NCBI GenBank assembly: GCA_964601505.1
Contig: CAZRNR010000009.1
Location: forward strand, 1-49,739
Direction: 5' to 3'
Length of the DNA: 49,739 nt
Origin: DRWZ01 sp964601505
Lineage (GTDB): Bacteria; Calescibacteriota; Calescibacteriia; Calescibacteriales; Calescibacteriaceae
A program made the position numbers and the translations under genes. Under the pieces are notes generated by a model. That model worked only from the letters and a program-made list of their open reading frames with translations, did no database searches and was not told the origin of the DNA. Below, in pieces: positions 1 to 8,583 of this stretch. How positions within the stretch are numbered: position 1 is the first letter of the stretch; the number at the start of each line of letters is the position of its first letter.

Positions 1-47
1 ATCCCTTGAAGTTTTGTGATATATAACTTTCCCAAGGAGGTGAAGTA

Positions 48-113
48 ATGTCAAGTTATACAACAATGCTTTGTTGCCTCAATCAAAACAAAAAATGCTT
101 ATTAGTGAGTTAG
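48..113 (+). pseudogene. Remnant of an IS200/IS605-type Y1 transposase (N-terminal scrap)
   Basis: A 21-residue frame starts behind a very strong ribosome binding site (AAGGAGGTGA, ending 5 bases before the ATG). The peptide begins MSSYTTML and continues with CLNQNKKCLL. IS200-type single-tyrosine transposases commonly begin MSSYT..LYH.VF.TKNRKPL, so the start and the N-K-K-x-L-L part fit with a few residues lost between them. The frame then stops; none of the HUH or catalytic Tyr region survives. A 50-bp repeat that recurs at 15681 begins two bases after the stop, which suggests an internally deleted insertion element. The alternative is a chance short ORF, but the good SD and family-like start argue against that. 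The assignment is from memory of the family and is tentative. Confidence 0.35.
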
Positions 114-114
114 G

Positions 115-164
115 ATATGAAAAGTAAAATACATAAATCATATACTATGATTGCAACAGAGCAA
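115..164. repeat. 50-bp interspersed repeat, copy A
   Basis: This segment matches 15681-15731 with one single-base indel and one mismatch. The first 26 bases and the last 19 bases are identical between the copies. Both copies start in a reading frame ending Tyr-Glu-Lys-stop and continue about 40 bases past it. Both lie just beyond the 3' end of a minus-strand gene. This would fit the 3' end of a mobile element whose interior has been lost. Two copies are too few to call a family. Confidence 0.7.
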
Positions 165-173
165 TCTCATTAA

Positions 174-2132
174 TTATTCAGCAGGAATAGGAATGATTTT
201 GAGATTTATCGGATCAGCTTTCAGATAGACTTTCACATTATTTAGAACCTCTACTTTTTTAGGATTTTTCCCTTTTAGAAAGGAAAGTATTTCCTCTATC
301 CAGTATATGGATTCTTTATTTTTTTCCACAATCAGTGCATCAATTTGTTTATTTGATAATTCTCTCATAGTATATATTGCGAGTATATATTTATATCTCA
401 AATCTTCTGCAGATTCAGCTTTACTTATAGATAATTCAAGTTTTTCCTTGATTTTTTGTAATTCCTGAATTGAGAACATTTTTTGTCCATCAAGATATCT
501 TGATAGCTGTATTATGTTTATAAAATCCCAACCTCTTCGCAGTGGAGATGTTCCCCATGCGTAAAAATCGTATCCCAGAGATTCAGCTCCAGATGGTTCG
601 GTAGTTGTTTCTATGTATCTTGAAGCCCTTATATTCCTCCAGATTATGTAATGTCTTGGTAGTGGTATATTTTCTGACTCAACATTAAACCTATGGATTT
701 CTGATTTAGCATTGGGGTCTATCTTGGATCTTCTGAAGAAAACAGGGATAGATTTTTTAGCGCAAAACCAACCAATTGCGTAGGAGCATAGCATAGATAT
801 TTCCGCAACTGCTATCCTCATATCATTAACTTTCCATTTTTCTGTTGTGAGTCTGCCTTTGTCATCTACCAATATAAGGAAATCATCTGATATAAGATTT
901 ACACCTCCCATCTTTTTTACTCTTGTGTTGTGTATTTCAATTCCTATCTTCTTTATCTTTTGTATATCTTCTACATCATCTGAAAACTCATAGTTTTTTC
1001 TTACAAAGATTTCTGATTTGAATATATCTACATCCTTTATTTCAATCTTTTCTCCAAGATAAAATTTTATCTTAAATGTTATAGAAGGTTTATGAATTCC
1101 AGAGTCAAGAGAGAGCTCTTTTATAGCTTTTTTGGGTAGCATATCTATTTTCCCTTCGGGAAAGTAAATAGTTTTTCCTCGCCTTATGACTTCGCTAATT
1201 ATTTCTTCCCTATCAAGTAAGCTTACATCTGCGATATGAACGAGTATTTCTGTCATATCAGACGGTTCGGATACTGCATCATCTCTTATTTCAGTCCCTT
1301 CTACATCTATTGAATATGTCGGAACCTCTATTATTTCCCTTCCTTCTTTACTGTATGCGATATTAACATCTATATCTTGTTCTTCTATAGGTATATTGAA
1401 CTTTTCTAAAAAAAAATTCTCGTATGGGTTCATTATTTTGAAGAACACAAGAAGTTTGAAAATTTCCGATCTTTTAAGTTCTATTATTCCCGAGAAAGAT
1501 TCTTTTACTATTTCATCTTCTTTCTCTATTATGAAGAATTTTTTGAGTCTTTGCAATAGGCTTTCCGCAAATTCTGGGATTTCGCCCTCAAAGGTAGGGT
1601 AGTTTTCTGAAAAGAAAATTTTTATATCCATGTTTTTTAGAACTTTTATTTTTTCCATAACAGTAGATATCCATTCTTTGAATTTCTTTACTTTCTCCTT
1701 TCTTTCTATCTCTCCTTCAATTTTCTTCTGCAGATTTTCTACATCTTTTGAATCTCTTAATGACCATAAATCATCTCTTATGTTCTTAAAATATATATTT
1801 TCTTTTGAATAGAGCTTTAATATGAGAGCTATTTTCTCCTCAAATTTAAAGTTAGGGTTGTGTATTGATATTATCTCATCTTCTGTGATTTGTCGTAAAT
1901 CGGGTATACTTGATGAGACCTCCCAGAGGGTTTGAAGGTCTATTTCTTTTTTGAATTCAATTATTTTCTGTAGGTCGGATGGTGGGAAAATTCTGAATAC
2001 TTGTATTTCTGATATAGTCTTTTCTGTTCCTTCTGGAGTAATTATAGTAAAATATTTATTTTCTTTCTTTTTTATCCTTCCTATTTTACTTTCCCCCTTT
2101 TCAAAAAAGAGAACTGTTTTACCTTCGTTCAT
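174..2132 (-). CDS. RNB-domain (RNase II/R superfamily) ribonuclease
   Basis: This is a predicted 652-residue 3'-to-5' exoribonuclease. The C-terminal half shows the RNB signature: SID followed by RDDAVSEP, the segment LVHIADVSLLDREE, and near the end YAWGTSPLRRGWDF, which supplies the catalytic Arg of the SPxRR motif. The N-terminal ~250 residues are Lys/Glu-rich and probably form the RNA-binding winged-helix part; I see no clear C-terminal S1 domain. Aligned without gaps to the canonical D-x5-D-x-D-D metal site, the first, third and fourth Asp are present, but the second is Ile with Glu one residue before. A TTG 15 bases upstream is possible; ATG at 2132 was preferred, though neither has a good SD. 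It is divergent from the peptidase gene, with about 70 bases between starts. Assignment to RNase R versus RNase II subfamily is open. Confidence 0.8.
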   Translation of the reverse strand: MNEGKTVLFFEKGESKIGRIKKKENKYFTIITPEGTEKTISEIQVFRIFPPSDLQKIIEFKKEIDLQTLWEVSSSIPDLRQITEDEIISIHNPNFKFEEKIALILKLYSKENIYFKNIRDDLWSLRDSKDVENLQKKIEGEIERKEKVKKFKEWISTVMEKIKVLKNMDIKIFFSENYPTFEGEIPEFAESLLQRLKKFFIIEKEDEIVKESFSGIIELKRSEIFKLLVFFKIMNPYENFFLEKFNIPIEEQDIDVNIAYSKEGREIIEVPTYSIDVEGTEIRDDAVSEPSDMTEILVHIADVSLLDREEIISEVIRRGKTIYFPEGKIDMLPKKAIKELSLDSGIHKPSITFKIKFYLGEKIEIKDVDIFKSEIFVRKNYEFSDDVEDIQKIKKIGIEIHNTRVKKMGGVNLISDDFLILVDDKGRLTTEKWKVNDMRIAVAEISMLCSYAIGWFCAKKSIPVFFRRSKIDPNAKSEIHRFNVESENIPLPRHYIIWRNIRASRYIETTTEPSGAESLGYDFYAWGTSPLRRGWDFINIIQLSRYLDGQKMFSIQELQKIKEKLELSISKAESAEDLRYKYILAIYTMRELSNKQIDALIVEKNKESIYWIEEILSFLKGKNPKKVEVLNNVKVYLKADPINLKIIPIPAE

Positions 2133-2206
2133 GGTTTGGAGGAACAATTAAAAATATCTTTAAAAATATCAAAGATAAGATAAAGATAACAAGAATAAAA
2201 TTGTTT

Positions 2207-5200
2207 ATGCATGTTTCAATCTTAATTTTTAGTTTACTTGCATTTAACCTACAGAAGGATTGGTATAAAATTGAAACAAATCATTTTGTGGTGTATTATC
2301 ACGCGGAGATAAGAGATTTTGCAGAAAGAGCTGTTGTTTTTTTAGAAGAGAAGGCTTATCCACATATTTCTGAATTGCTGAAGATCAAACCTCGTCAGAA
2401 AATAAAGATTGTTTTCGGGGATTTTGATGATATAGGAAATGGTCTTGCACTTGAGATATTTAATCAGGTTATTATATTCACTGCAGACATATATTTTATA
2501 CCTTTTCGAGGGAGGCATCCATGGCTTGAAGATGTTATAGTGCACGAACTGACTCATATATTTGCTCTGAAAAAAGTAAAGAAAATGCCAGATGCTGTTC
2601 CTTCCGTATCGATATCGGGAGGTTTGTTCTGCGCTGTTGGACAGAAAATATGTGGAGTTGGAAATATTCAGAATAAAATAACTATTATTGGAGGTTTTGG
2701 TATTTCATACATACCTTATTCCGAACCCGCTTATTTTACAGAAGGGATTGCTCAACTCGTTACAGCTGAATTAGGATATGATTCTTTAGATAGCTACAGA
2801 GACATGATTATAAGAACTCTTCTTTATCACAATAAGATCTATCCACTTGAAAAGCTTGGTAATTTTGAGGGGAAAAGCGGTTTTGAGGGGGAAATAGTAT
2901 ATAACCACGGATTCTCTTTTCTCACTTTTATAAAGGAAAACTACGGCTGGGAAACAATCCTGAAGGTCATGGATTATTCATCTAAATTCTTCAAATATTC
3001 TTACCAGAAAGCTTTTGAACATGCAATAGGAAAAAATTTTGAAGACATAGAAAAGGAATGGAAAATTTGGCTTCAAGAGAGATATAAAGATGATATATCT
3101 ATATATGATAAGAAAAAAAGAGTAGGAGAGAAAATAAAACTGGAGGTAGATAGAGTCGGTCTTTATAAACCAAACATATACTTCGTGTATCAGCCAAGAC
3201 CTTACAAGGGTGGAATACTACTTATTCAGGATAGAAATCTTGTTTTTTATAAAGATGGAAAGAAGCAGGTATTGGCTGGGGGTGTGCAAAGCTATTCAGT
3301 TCAGGGAACACAAATAGCATTATCTTACCCAAAACCAACAAAGAAGTTTGCTTTTCTTGGATCTTTACCAGAGTTATATCTGAATTTAGCAGTCGGTTAT
3401 ATTGTGGAGGATGGGAAGAAGTTTGTTATAAAGGATAGAAAAGATATTGCTAAAAGAGCATCATATCCTTCAATTTCTCCTGATGGCAAGAAGATAATCT
3501 ATGTCAAAACGGAATCAGATTCAAGAAATCTTTTTATGTATGATCTTGATGAAAAGACGGAGAAAAAGATAACAGATTTCAAAGATGGAAAGCAGTTTAT
3601 GTTTCCCAACTTTTCTCCGGATGGAAAGAGTATAGTTGCAGCATATTTTGATGGAAAACAACAAGATATTGTTTTGATAGATTTAAACTTTCAAACCCCC
3701 ATAAGTTCTGAGGAAAATTTGAAGTTTATAACCTATGATGAGGCAGAGGATAGAGATCCTGTTTTCATAGATGATGATAGTATTTCTTTTGCATCAGACC
3801 GAGAGCGTGGAGTTTTCAATATTTATGTGGCGGAAATCGGATCTCGGGGAGGGTTTTGGAAATTGACAGAAGAGATTTCCGGAACTCTTTTCCCATATCC
3901 TATATCAGAGGAATCTTTTGTTTATGTCTCATTTGAGCCAGAAGGATTTAGACCAAAAGTTATTCAAGTTCAGAAGGATACCTGGGAGGAGGTTGTCGGA
4001 GAAGTTCTAAAAGCGAATTATGATTCCTCAGAAAATCATGTTTCAAGATCGCAAAGTAGTTATTCTTTTGAGAAAGCTCCATCTATAGATCTGTCAAATC
4101 CACTTTTTGTTCCGTCTGTTGGACTTACTTTAACTCCGCTTCTGACATCGTCTTCTACTGATTTTTTCATACCATTGGACATCTTTGGTTTTTCTTTAGA
4201 ATCTTTTTCGTTTGATGTTCTTGGTAGAATGCAGTTAGGTTTGAGGGGATTTTTAGGTATGAGGGGGTCATTGAGTTTTATTGGTCAGATTGATTCATTT
4301 CATTTTGAAAGTTTTATCCCATCGTTCTTAGTCGGTTTTTCAAGATATAGAGCAACTCCTATTACAGATCTTGAAGGATTAAGTCTTTCATCTGAGGGTT
4401 GGACAATATTGAGTATTTTTGGAGCCTTGCCCATAAGATTTCCTCTAATATATGGAGGAAAAGGAATTTCTCTTATTCTGCTTGTTTCACCGTTTGTAGA
4501 ATACTACAAACAGGAGGTCAAAACAGGAGGACTAACATATTTACCGTTTGGACAATCTTATTCTTCTACTTCCGTAAGAGGGATAGCAGGAATTGGATTA
4601 TTATATCCTTTGAAGTTTCCCGTTGGTCAAATTTCTTTTATATTTGAAACTCTGGGGTCGGTTTTCAGGACACATACTGATCTAATAGTTGAACAGTTTG
4701 GAGAGATATTAATACGGCAACCTGAAAGCTATGAGACAGGTAATGTTCAAGTTTCGGTTGGAGCTAACTATTCTTTACCTGTTGGATTTGAAAAAAATTT
4801 CTCTATTCTTGTATTAGGTAGAGGAGGATACACATTTAGAAATGTAAGTTCAATAGATGAATTTGTGAGTTCTTACCCTGGATATCTTCAGGTTTTCTTT
4901 GGAGATGCATCGTTGGAGGGAAATTTTGGAACTATTTTAGACCTTTGGTCAGGATATCTTAACATAACAGATACATCTGCTCTTCATAGAATATCCATTG
5001 GAGGACTTTATAGCTTATTTTCGTTTATAAGACAAAAAGAAGATTTGAATAGATCTGTTAATCTTAGTAGCTTTTTTAAGACCAAGTATTTTAGTAGCTT
5101 ATCTTTTGCTCTTCTTACATCTGCATCCATATTTTATAGATATGGAATTACTTTTCAATTCGTAGTTTCTCGCGGTTTTCAAGATCCACTGAAAGCTCCA

Positions 5201-5236
5201 TTTAGAATATATTTTGGTATAGGATTAGGTATTTGA
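2207..5236 (+). CDS. Exported peptidase-MA-like / PD40 propeller / outer-membrane barrel fusion
   Basis: A 1009-residue protein in three parts. A short hydrophobic N terminus looks like a signal peptide. Residues ~20-290 resemble the peptidase MA (gluzincin) family: HELTH at 113-117 is the zinc motif, and E179 in YFTEGIAQLV is a good third ligand. Residues ~410-570 carry at least three PD40/TolB-like propeller repeats, for example YPSISPDGKKIIYV and FPNFSPDGKSIVAA. The last ~370 residues have alternating aromatic/hydrophobic strands with Gly turns and end in GIGLGI, as in outer-membrane beta-barrels of the surface-antigen type. This predicts a cell-surface metalloprotease or chaperone anchored by a barrel. 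A TTG two codons upstream could also start it. It converges on the next gene with three bases between stop codons. The substrate is unknown. Confidence 0.75.
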   Translation: MHVSILIFSLLAFNLQKDWYKIETNHFVVYYHAEIRDFAERAVVFLEEKAYPHISELLKIKPRQKIKIVFGDFDDIGNGLALEIFNQVIIFTADIYFIPFRGRHPWLEDVIVHELTHIFALKKVKKMPDAVPSVSISGGLFCAVGQKICGVGNIQNKITIIGGFGISYIPYSEPAYFTEGIAQLVTAELGYDSLDSYRDMIIRTLLYHNKIYPLEKLGNFEGKSGFEGEIVYNHGFSFLTFIKENYGWETILKVMDYSSKFFKYSYQKAFEHAIGKNFEDIEKEWKIWLQERYKDDISIYDKKKRVGEKIKLEVDRVGLYKPNIYFVYQPRPYKGGILLIQDRNLVFYKDGKKQVLAGGVQSYSVQGTQIALSYPKPTKKFAFLGSLPELYLNLAVGYIVEDGKKFVIKDRKDIAKRASYPSISPDGKKIIYVKTESDSRNLFMYDLDEKTEKKITDFKDGKQFMFPNFSPDGKSIVAAYFDGKQQDIVLIDLNFQTPISSEENLKFITYDEAEDRDPVFIDDDSISFASDRERGVFNIYVAEIGSRGGFWKLTEEISGTLFPYPISEESFVYVSFEPEGFRPKVIQVQKDTWEEVVGEVLKANYDSSENHVSRSQSSYSFEKAPSIDLSNPLFVPSVGLTLTPLLTSSSTDFFIPLDIFGFSLESFSFDVLGRMQLGLRGFLGMRGSLSFIGQIDSFHFESFIPSFLVGFSRYRATPITDLEGLSLSSEGWTILSIFGALPIRFPLIYGGKGISLILLVSPFVEYYKQEVKTGGLTYLPFGQSYSSTSVRGIAGIGLLYPLKFPVGQISFIFETLGSVFRTHTDLIVEQFGEILIRQPESYETGNVQVSVGANYSLPVGFEKNFSILVLGRGGYTFRNVSSIDEFVSSYPGYLQVFFGDASLEGNFGTILDLWSGYLNITDTSALHRISIGGLYSLFSFIRQKEDLNRSVNLSSFFKTKYFSSLSFALLTSASIFYRYGITFQFVVSRGFQDPLKAPFRIYFGIGLGI

Positions 5237-5239
5237 AAA

Positions 5240-6253
5240 TCAGTGCAGATTCAAGATTTTTACTTTCTTTGCTTTGAGAGCTTTTTGATATAATCCCCAG
5301 CTTACAAATAGATCTAAAATAGCAATGCCCGTTGAATCAAATATTATTCTATTCCCTCCCGTGATTTTCTTTCTTCCAGCGACTATTTCACCAAGTTCGG
5401 CGAAAATTTTATCTTCGGTGAATATACCATTTTTCAGTGGGACATTTATCTCACCTCCGTATATAGCTTGTTCCCTGTTATCAACTATGACTAATGATGA
5501 AAGGAGAATTTCTGGGGCTAGTTCTTGTTTTCCCGGACCATCTGCTCCTATTGCATTTATAAGTTTTACATTTTTCACATGTTCTTCTCTGATGATAGGG
5601 ATTTTTGATGGAGTTGCGGTTATGAGTATATCGCATTCAGAGAATTCTTCTAATGATTTTGCAACCTTGAAATTGACTTTGATTCTTCTGAGAAATTCTG
5701 AGAATCTTTCTATAGCTTTAGCAGATATATCGTAGATGATAAGCTCTTTTACTTTAAGAATTTGGGAGACAAACAAGATTTGCGTTCTTGCTTGTGTTCC
5801 ACATCCAACTATACCCACTCTCGCAGATTTTTCATTGTAAAGGTATTTTGTGGCTACTGCTACAGAAGCTCCAGTTCTCATAGCGGTAAGATATGTTGCA
5901 TCCATAATGCACAAAAGAGCACCAGTTTTTGAATCTACAAGAGTGTAAAATCCAACAACTGTTGGAATTTTTCTTTTCAGGTTATCAAGATGAACACTTA
6001 TTGTTTTTATCCCACTTATTACATAACTATCTATTTCAGCAACTGCCGGCATTACTCTCATATCTCCGTCTTGATAGAAAAAATAGAGCTTTTCTGGCAT
6101 TTGTACTTTCTCTCTTTTAGAACCAAGCCACAGATATGCTTTTTCTACCCATTTTAGGGAAAGTTCAGGTGTAAGTAATTTCTGGGAAATTTCATACGGT
6201 ATGTAAAAGCTTTTCAATGAAAGCTTCGGAAATTCTTTTTTCAATGCTTCCAT
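5240..6253 (-). CDS. Ornithine cyclodeaminase / mu-crystallin family NAD(P)-dependent enzyme
   Basis: A 337-residue Rossmann enzyme of the OCD/mu-crystallin family. It carries the nucleotide loop GIVGCGTQA, the family motif DATYLTAMRTGAS that contributes the substrate-binding Arg, and GIKTISVH with the active-site Lys. Family members deaminate L-ornithine to proline, act as alanine dehydrogenases (archaeal type), or reduce ketimines, so substrate cannot be fixed from sequence alone. The N-terminal domain includes a YFFYQDGDMRVMPA strand pair expected for the dimer platform. There is no operon partner on the minus strand downstream, since the stop abuts a convergent gene. The 240-bp stretch upstream of it (6254-6496) shows no gene. 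Confidence 0.85.
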   Translation of the reverse strand: MEALKKEFPKLSLKSFYIPYEISQKLLTPELSLKWVEKAYLWLGSKREKVQMPEKLYFFYQDGDMRVMPAVAEIDSYVISGIKTISVHLDNLKRKIPTVVGFYTLVDSKTGALLCIMDATYLTAMRTGASVAVATKYLYNEKSARVGIVGCGTQARTQILFVSQILKVKELIIYDISAKAIERFSEFLRRIKVNFKVAKSLEEFSECDILITATPSKIPIIREEHVKNVKLINAIGADGPGKQELAPEILLSSLVIVDNREQAIYGGEINVPLKNGIFTEDKIFAELGEIVAGRKKITGGNRIIFDSTGIAILDLFVSWGLYQKALKAKKVKILNLH

Positions 6254-6496
6254 AATTTATATGGAATTTTGGATGTATGATATAATTGCTTATTTTTCGG
6301 AAAGTTTTTCACCAAGATTAAGAATCAAGATAAGGAATAAATGTGCGAGCAAGAGGAGGACAATTTAAAAATTTCGGAACATTAATTTTTATATCAAAAA
6401 CTAGGATATAGTGAAAAAGTTCGAGTTTTAGAAATGCAAATTTGTATAGTTATTCACCGGAGTTCTCGGAGAATTTAATAAGATTTTACCACGGTT

Positions 6497-6835
6497 TTAT
6501 ATCGCGTCTTCGTCTATTTCTCCTGTTCTTATTCTTATAACTCTTTCAATAGGATATATAAATATTTTCCCATCCCCGACTTTTCCAGTTTTTGCTGAGT
6601 CCATTATTGCCTTGACAACTTTTTCAACTATGTTATCTGGAACTACAACTTCTATCTTTATTTTCGGTAGAAAATCCACTACATATTCTGCACCTCTATA
6701 TAGCTCTGTATGTCCTCTTTGCCTTCCAAATCCCCTTACCTCGCTTACAGTCATCCCGTTTACTCCGGCTGATATAAGTGCGTCTTTTACTTCATCAAGT
6801 TTAAATGGTTTTATTATTGCTTCTATTTTTTTCAT
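6497..6835 (-). CDS. glnB: Nitrogen regulatory protein PII
   Basis: A 112-residue PII signal protein of normal length. Tyr51 in the T-loop (YRGAEYVVDFLPK) is the uridylylation site of the family, and the B-loop KTGKVGDGKIFI that binds ATP is intact. PII senses 2-oxoglutarate and ATP/ADP and binds AmtB, glutamine synthetase regulators and other targets. It is the last gene of the glnA-Cache-amtB-glnB run, 71 bases after amtB, with its own strong SD (AAGGAGGG). Linkage to amtB suggests a GlnK-like role in blocking the ammonium channel. The gene for the uridylyltransferase is not in the window. Confidence 0.97.
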   Translation of the reverse strand: MKKIEAIIKPFKLDEVKDALISAGVNGMTVSEVRGFGRQRGHTELYRGAEYVVDFLPKIKIEVVVPDNIVEKVVKAIMDSAKTGKVGDGKIFIYPIERVIRIRTGEIDEDAI

Positions 6836-6906
6836 GATTATTAGTCCCTCCTTTTTATATTTTTATTCTGCATTGCTTAAATTTATTTATTATTCATTTA
6901 AATTCT

Positions 6907-8118
6907 TCAGTTAAAAGCTTTTTCTCCGTGTTCTGATTCGTTAAGCCCCATTATTTCATTTTCTTCCTTCACTTTTAAGCCTATGGTAGATTTAACAGCG
7001 AGTGCTATTATTAATGTTGTAACGAATGAATAGACTATAACTATAAGAGATGCGATTGTTTGTATGATTAGCTGCTTTGGATTACCATAGAGTAATCCTG
7101 TTCCTGCTTCATTTATTGAAGGATTAGCAAATACACCTGTGAGTATTGATCCTGCGATACCACTTATTCCATGTATTCCGAATACGTCAAGAGCGTCATC
7201 CCATGGTAGCTTTGATTTTATTACTACTACAAATATGTATGAGAAAATAGAACTTGCTGCACCTATAACTATAGATCCTATTACATCAACAAATCCGGAT
7301 GCAGGTGTTATTCCAACGAGTCCTGCAACAAGTCCCGAAGCAGCTCCGACTGTTGTTGGTTTTCCCCTGTGTATTTGCTCTATAAACATCCATGTGAGAG
7401 CAGCAACAGAGGCAGCTGTGTTTGTTACGAGGACCGCTGATGAAGCAAGTCCAGATGATGCAAGAGCACTTCCACCGTTGAATCCGAACCATCCTATAAG
7501 AAGTAGTCCAGCCCCAGTTACAACAAGAGGTATGTTTGATGGTAAGACCCCTTGTTCTTTCCTTCTACCTAAAACTAATACCAAAGCAAGTGCAGATATA
7601 CCTGCGTTTATGTGAACAACGGTACCGCCAGCAAAGTCAAGAGCTCCTATTTTCATAATAAATCCACCCCCCCATACCCAGTGAGCTACTGGACAATACA
7701 CGAATGTCATCCATAGTATAGAAAATATAACCCATGCAGAAAACTTCATTCTTTCAACAACCGCACCACTTATGAGTGCCACAGTTATAGCTGCAAATGT
7801 GAGCTGAAAAGCTGAAAATATAAACTCTGGAATTGTTCCAGAAGCAGATTTTACATCCACTGAACTCATGAATATCTTTGATGGGAAACCTATTATCCCA
7901 GATAATGATTCATTGAAAGATAAACTATATCCATATATCACCCAAAGGACGCTAACAATAAAATAGGTTGATATGTTCATCATTATTGTATTGAGTATGC
8001 TTTTAGTTCTTGTAAGTCCACCATAAAACAGTGCCAAAGCGGGAATTGTCATCATACCTACCAGAGCTGTTGCCACAATAATCCATGCTGTATCTCCTTG
8101 GTTTATTTGACTTTCCAT
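6907..8118 (-). CDS. amtB: Ammonium transporter
   Basis: A 403-residue Amt/MEP/Rh channel with about eleven hydrophobic helices. The twin pore histidines are visible in AGGTVVHINAG and DVFGIHGISG, and the family stretch AHWVWGGGF is present. It has no long cleavable signal peptide: the N terminus is MESQINQGDTAWIIVATALVGM. An excellent SD (AAGGAGGTGA) precedes the ATG. The neighbouring PII gene is its expected regulator, which would plug the channel when nitrogen is plentiful. Genes on both sides point to co-expression with glutamine synthetase. Confidence 0.97.
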   Translation of the reverse strand: MESQINQGDTAWIIVATALVGMMTIPALALFYGGLTRTKSILNTIMMNISTYFIVSVLWVIYGYSLSFNESLSGIIGFPSKIFMSSVDVKSASGTIPEFIFSAFQLTFAAITVALISGAVVERMKFSAWVIFSILWMTFVYCPVAHWVWGGGFIMKIGALDFAGGTVVHINAGISALALVLVLGRRKEQGVLPSNIPLVVTGAGLLLIGWFGFNGGSALASSGLASSAVLVTNTAASVAALTWMFIEQIHRGKPTTVGAASGLVAGLVGITPASGFVDVIGSIVIGAASSIFSYIFVVVIKSKLPWDDALDVFGIHGISGIAGSILTGVFANPSINEAGTGLLYGNPKQLIIQTIASLIVIVYSFVTTLIIALAVKSTIGLKVKEENEIMGLNESEHGEKAFN

Positions 8119-8134
8119 TTCTTTTCACCTCCTT

Positions 8135-8512
8135 TTATGTTTCAACAAAATCTATGCACAGAAAATACACCTTATCCCCTTTTTTTATTCTTTTTGTACC
8201 GGTCCTACATAAACTCCCAGTTGCAGATGATACATAGCTGTATGTTATAAAAACATCTGTTTTTAAATCAGAGCATACTTTAAAATACGGTTTATGAGAT
8301 AAGCTATCTCCTTTTTTGGCTGGGGCCTTCATCTTTGTCCCAGGTCTTAATATCGTGTCTGTTATCATGAAACCATTTGAATCAAGGACATAAATAGCCT
8401 CTATATCTTGATACATTTGTATAGCATTTTTTAGACTTACTTCTAGGTTACCATTTAATTTTTGTGTAATCTCTTCAATTATACCATAGTAGTATTCTAT
8501 CTTCTTATCCAT
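8135..8512 (-). CDS. Stand-alone Cache (PDC-like) sensor-domain protein in the glnA operon
   Basis: A 125-residue protein with the hallmarks of a single Cache/PDC ligand-binding domain: IEAIYVLDSNGFMITDT, then SLSHKPYFKVCSDLKTDVF and TYSYVSSATGSLCRT, ending in a strand pair KKGDKVYFLCIDFV. There is no signal peptide, membrane helix or output domain, so it should be cytoplasmic and work by itself or through a partner. The start at 8512 is chosen because GGGGGTG lies eight bases before it; an upstream in-frame ATG at 8533 has no SD. It sits 71 bases after glnA and 16 bases before amtB, so a role in sensing a nitrogen-related small molecule is likely, but that is inference. Three Cys residues are noted. 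Confidence 0.7.
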   Translation of the reverse strand: MDKKIEYYYGIIEEITQKLNGNLEVSLKNAIQMYQDIEAIYVLDSNGFMITDTILRPGTKMKAPAKKGDSLSHKPYFKVCSDLKTDVFITYSYVSSATGSLCRTGTKRIKKGDKVYFLCIDFVET

Positions 8513-8583
8513 GGCTGTAGCACCCCCATTCAAAATTTTTTATGTTTTAACCCTTCAGTGATTCACTATATTTGACTAGTTAA

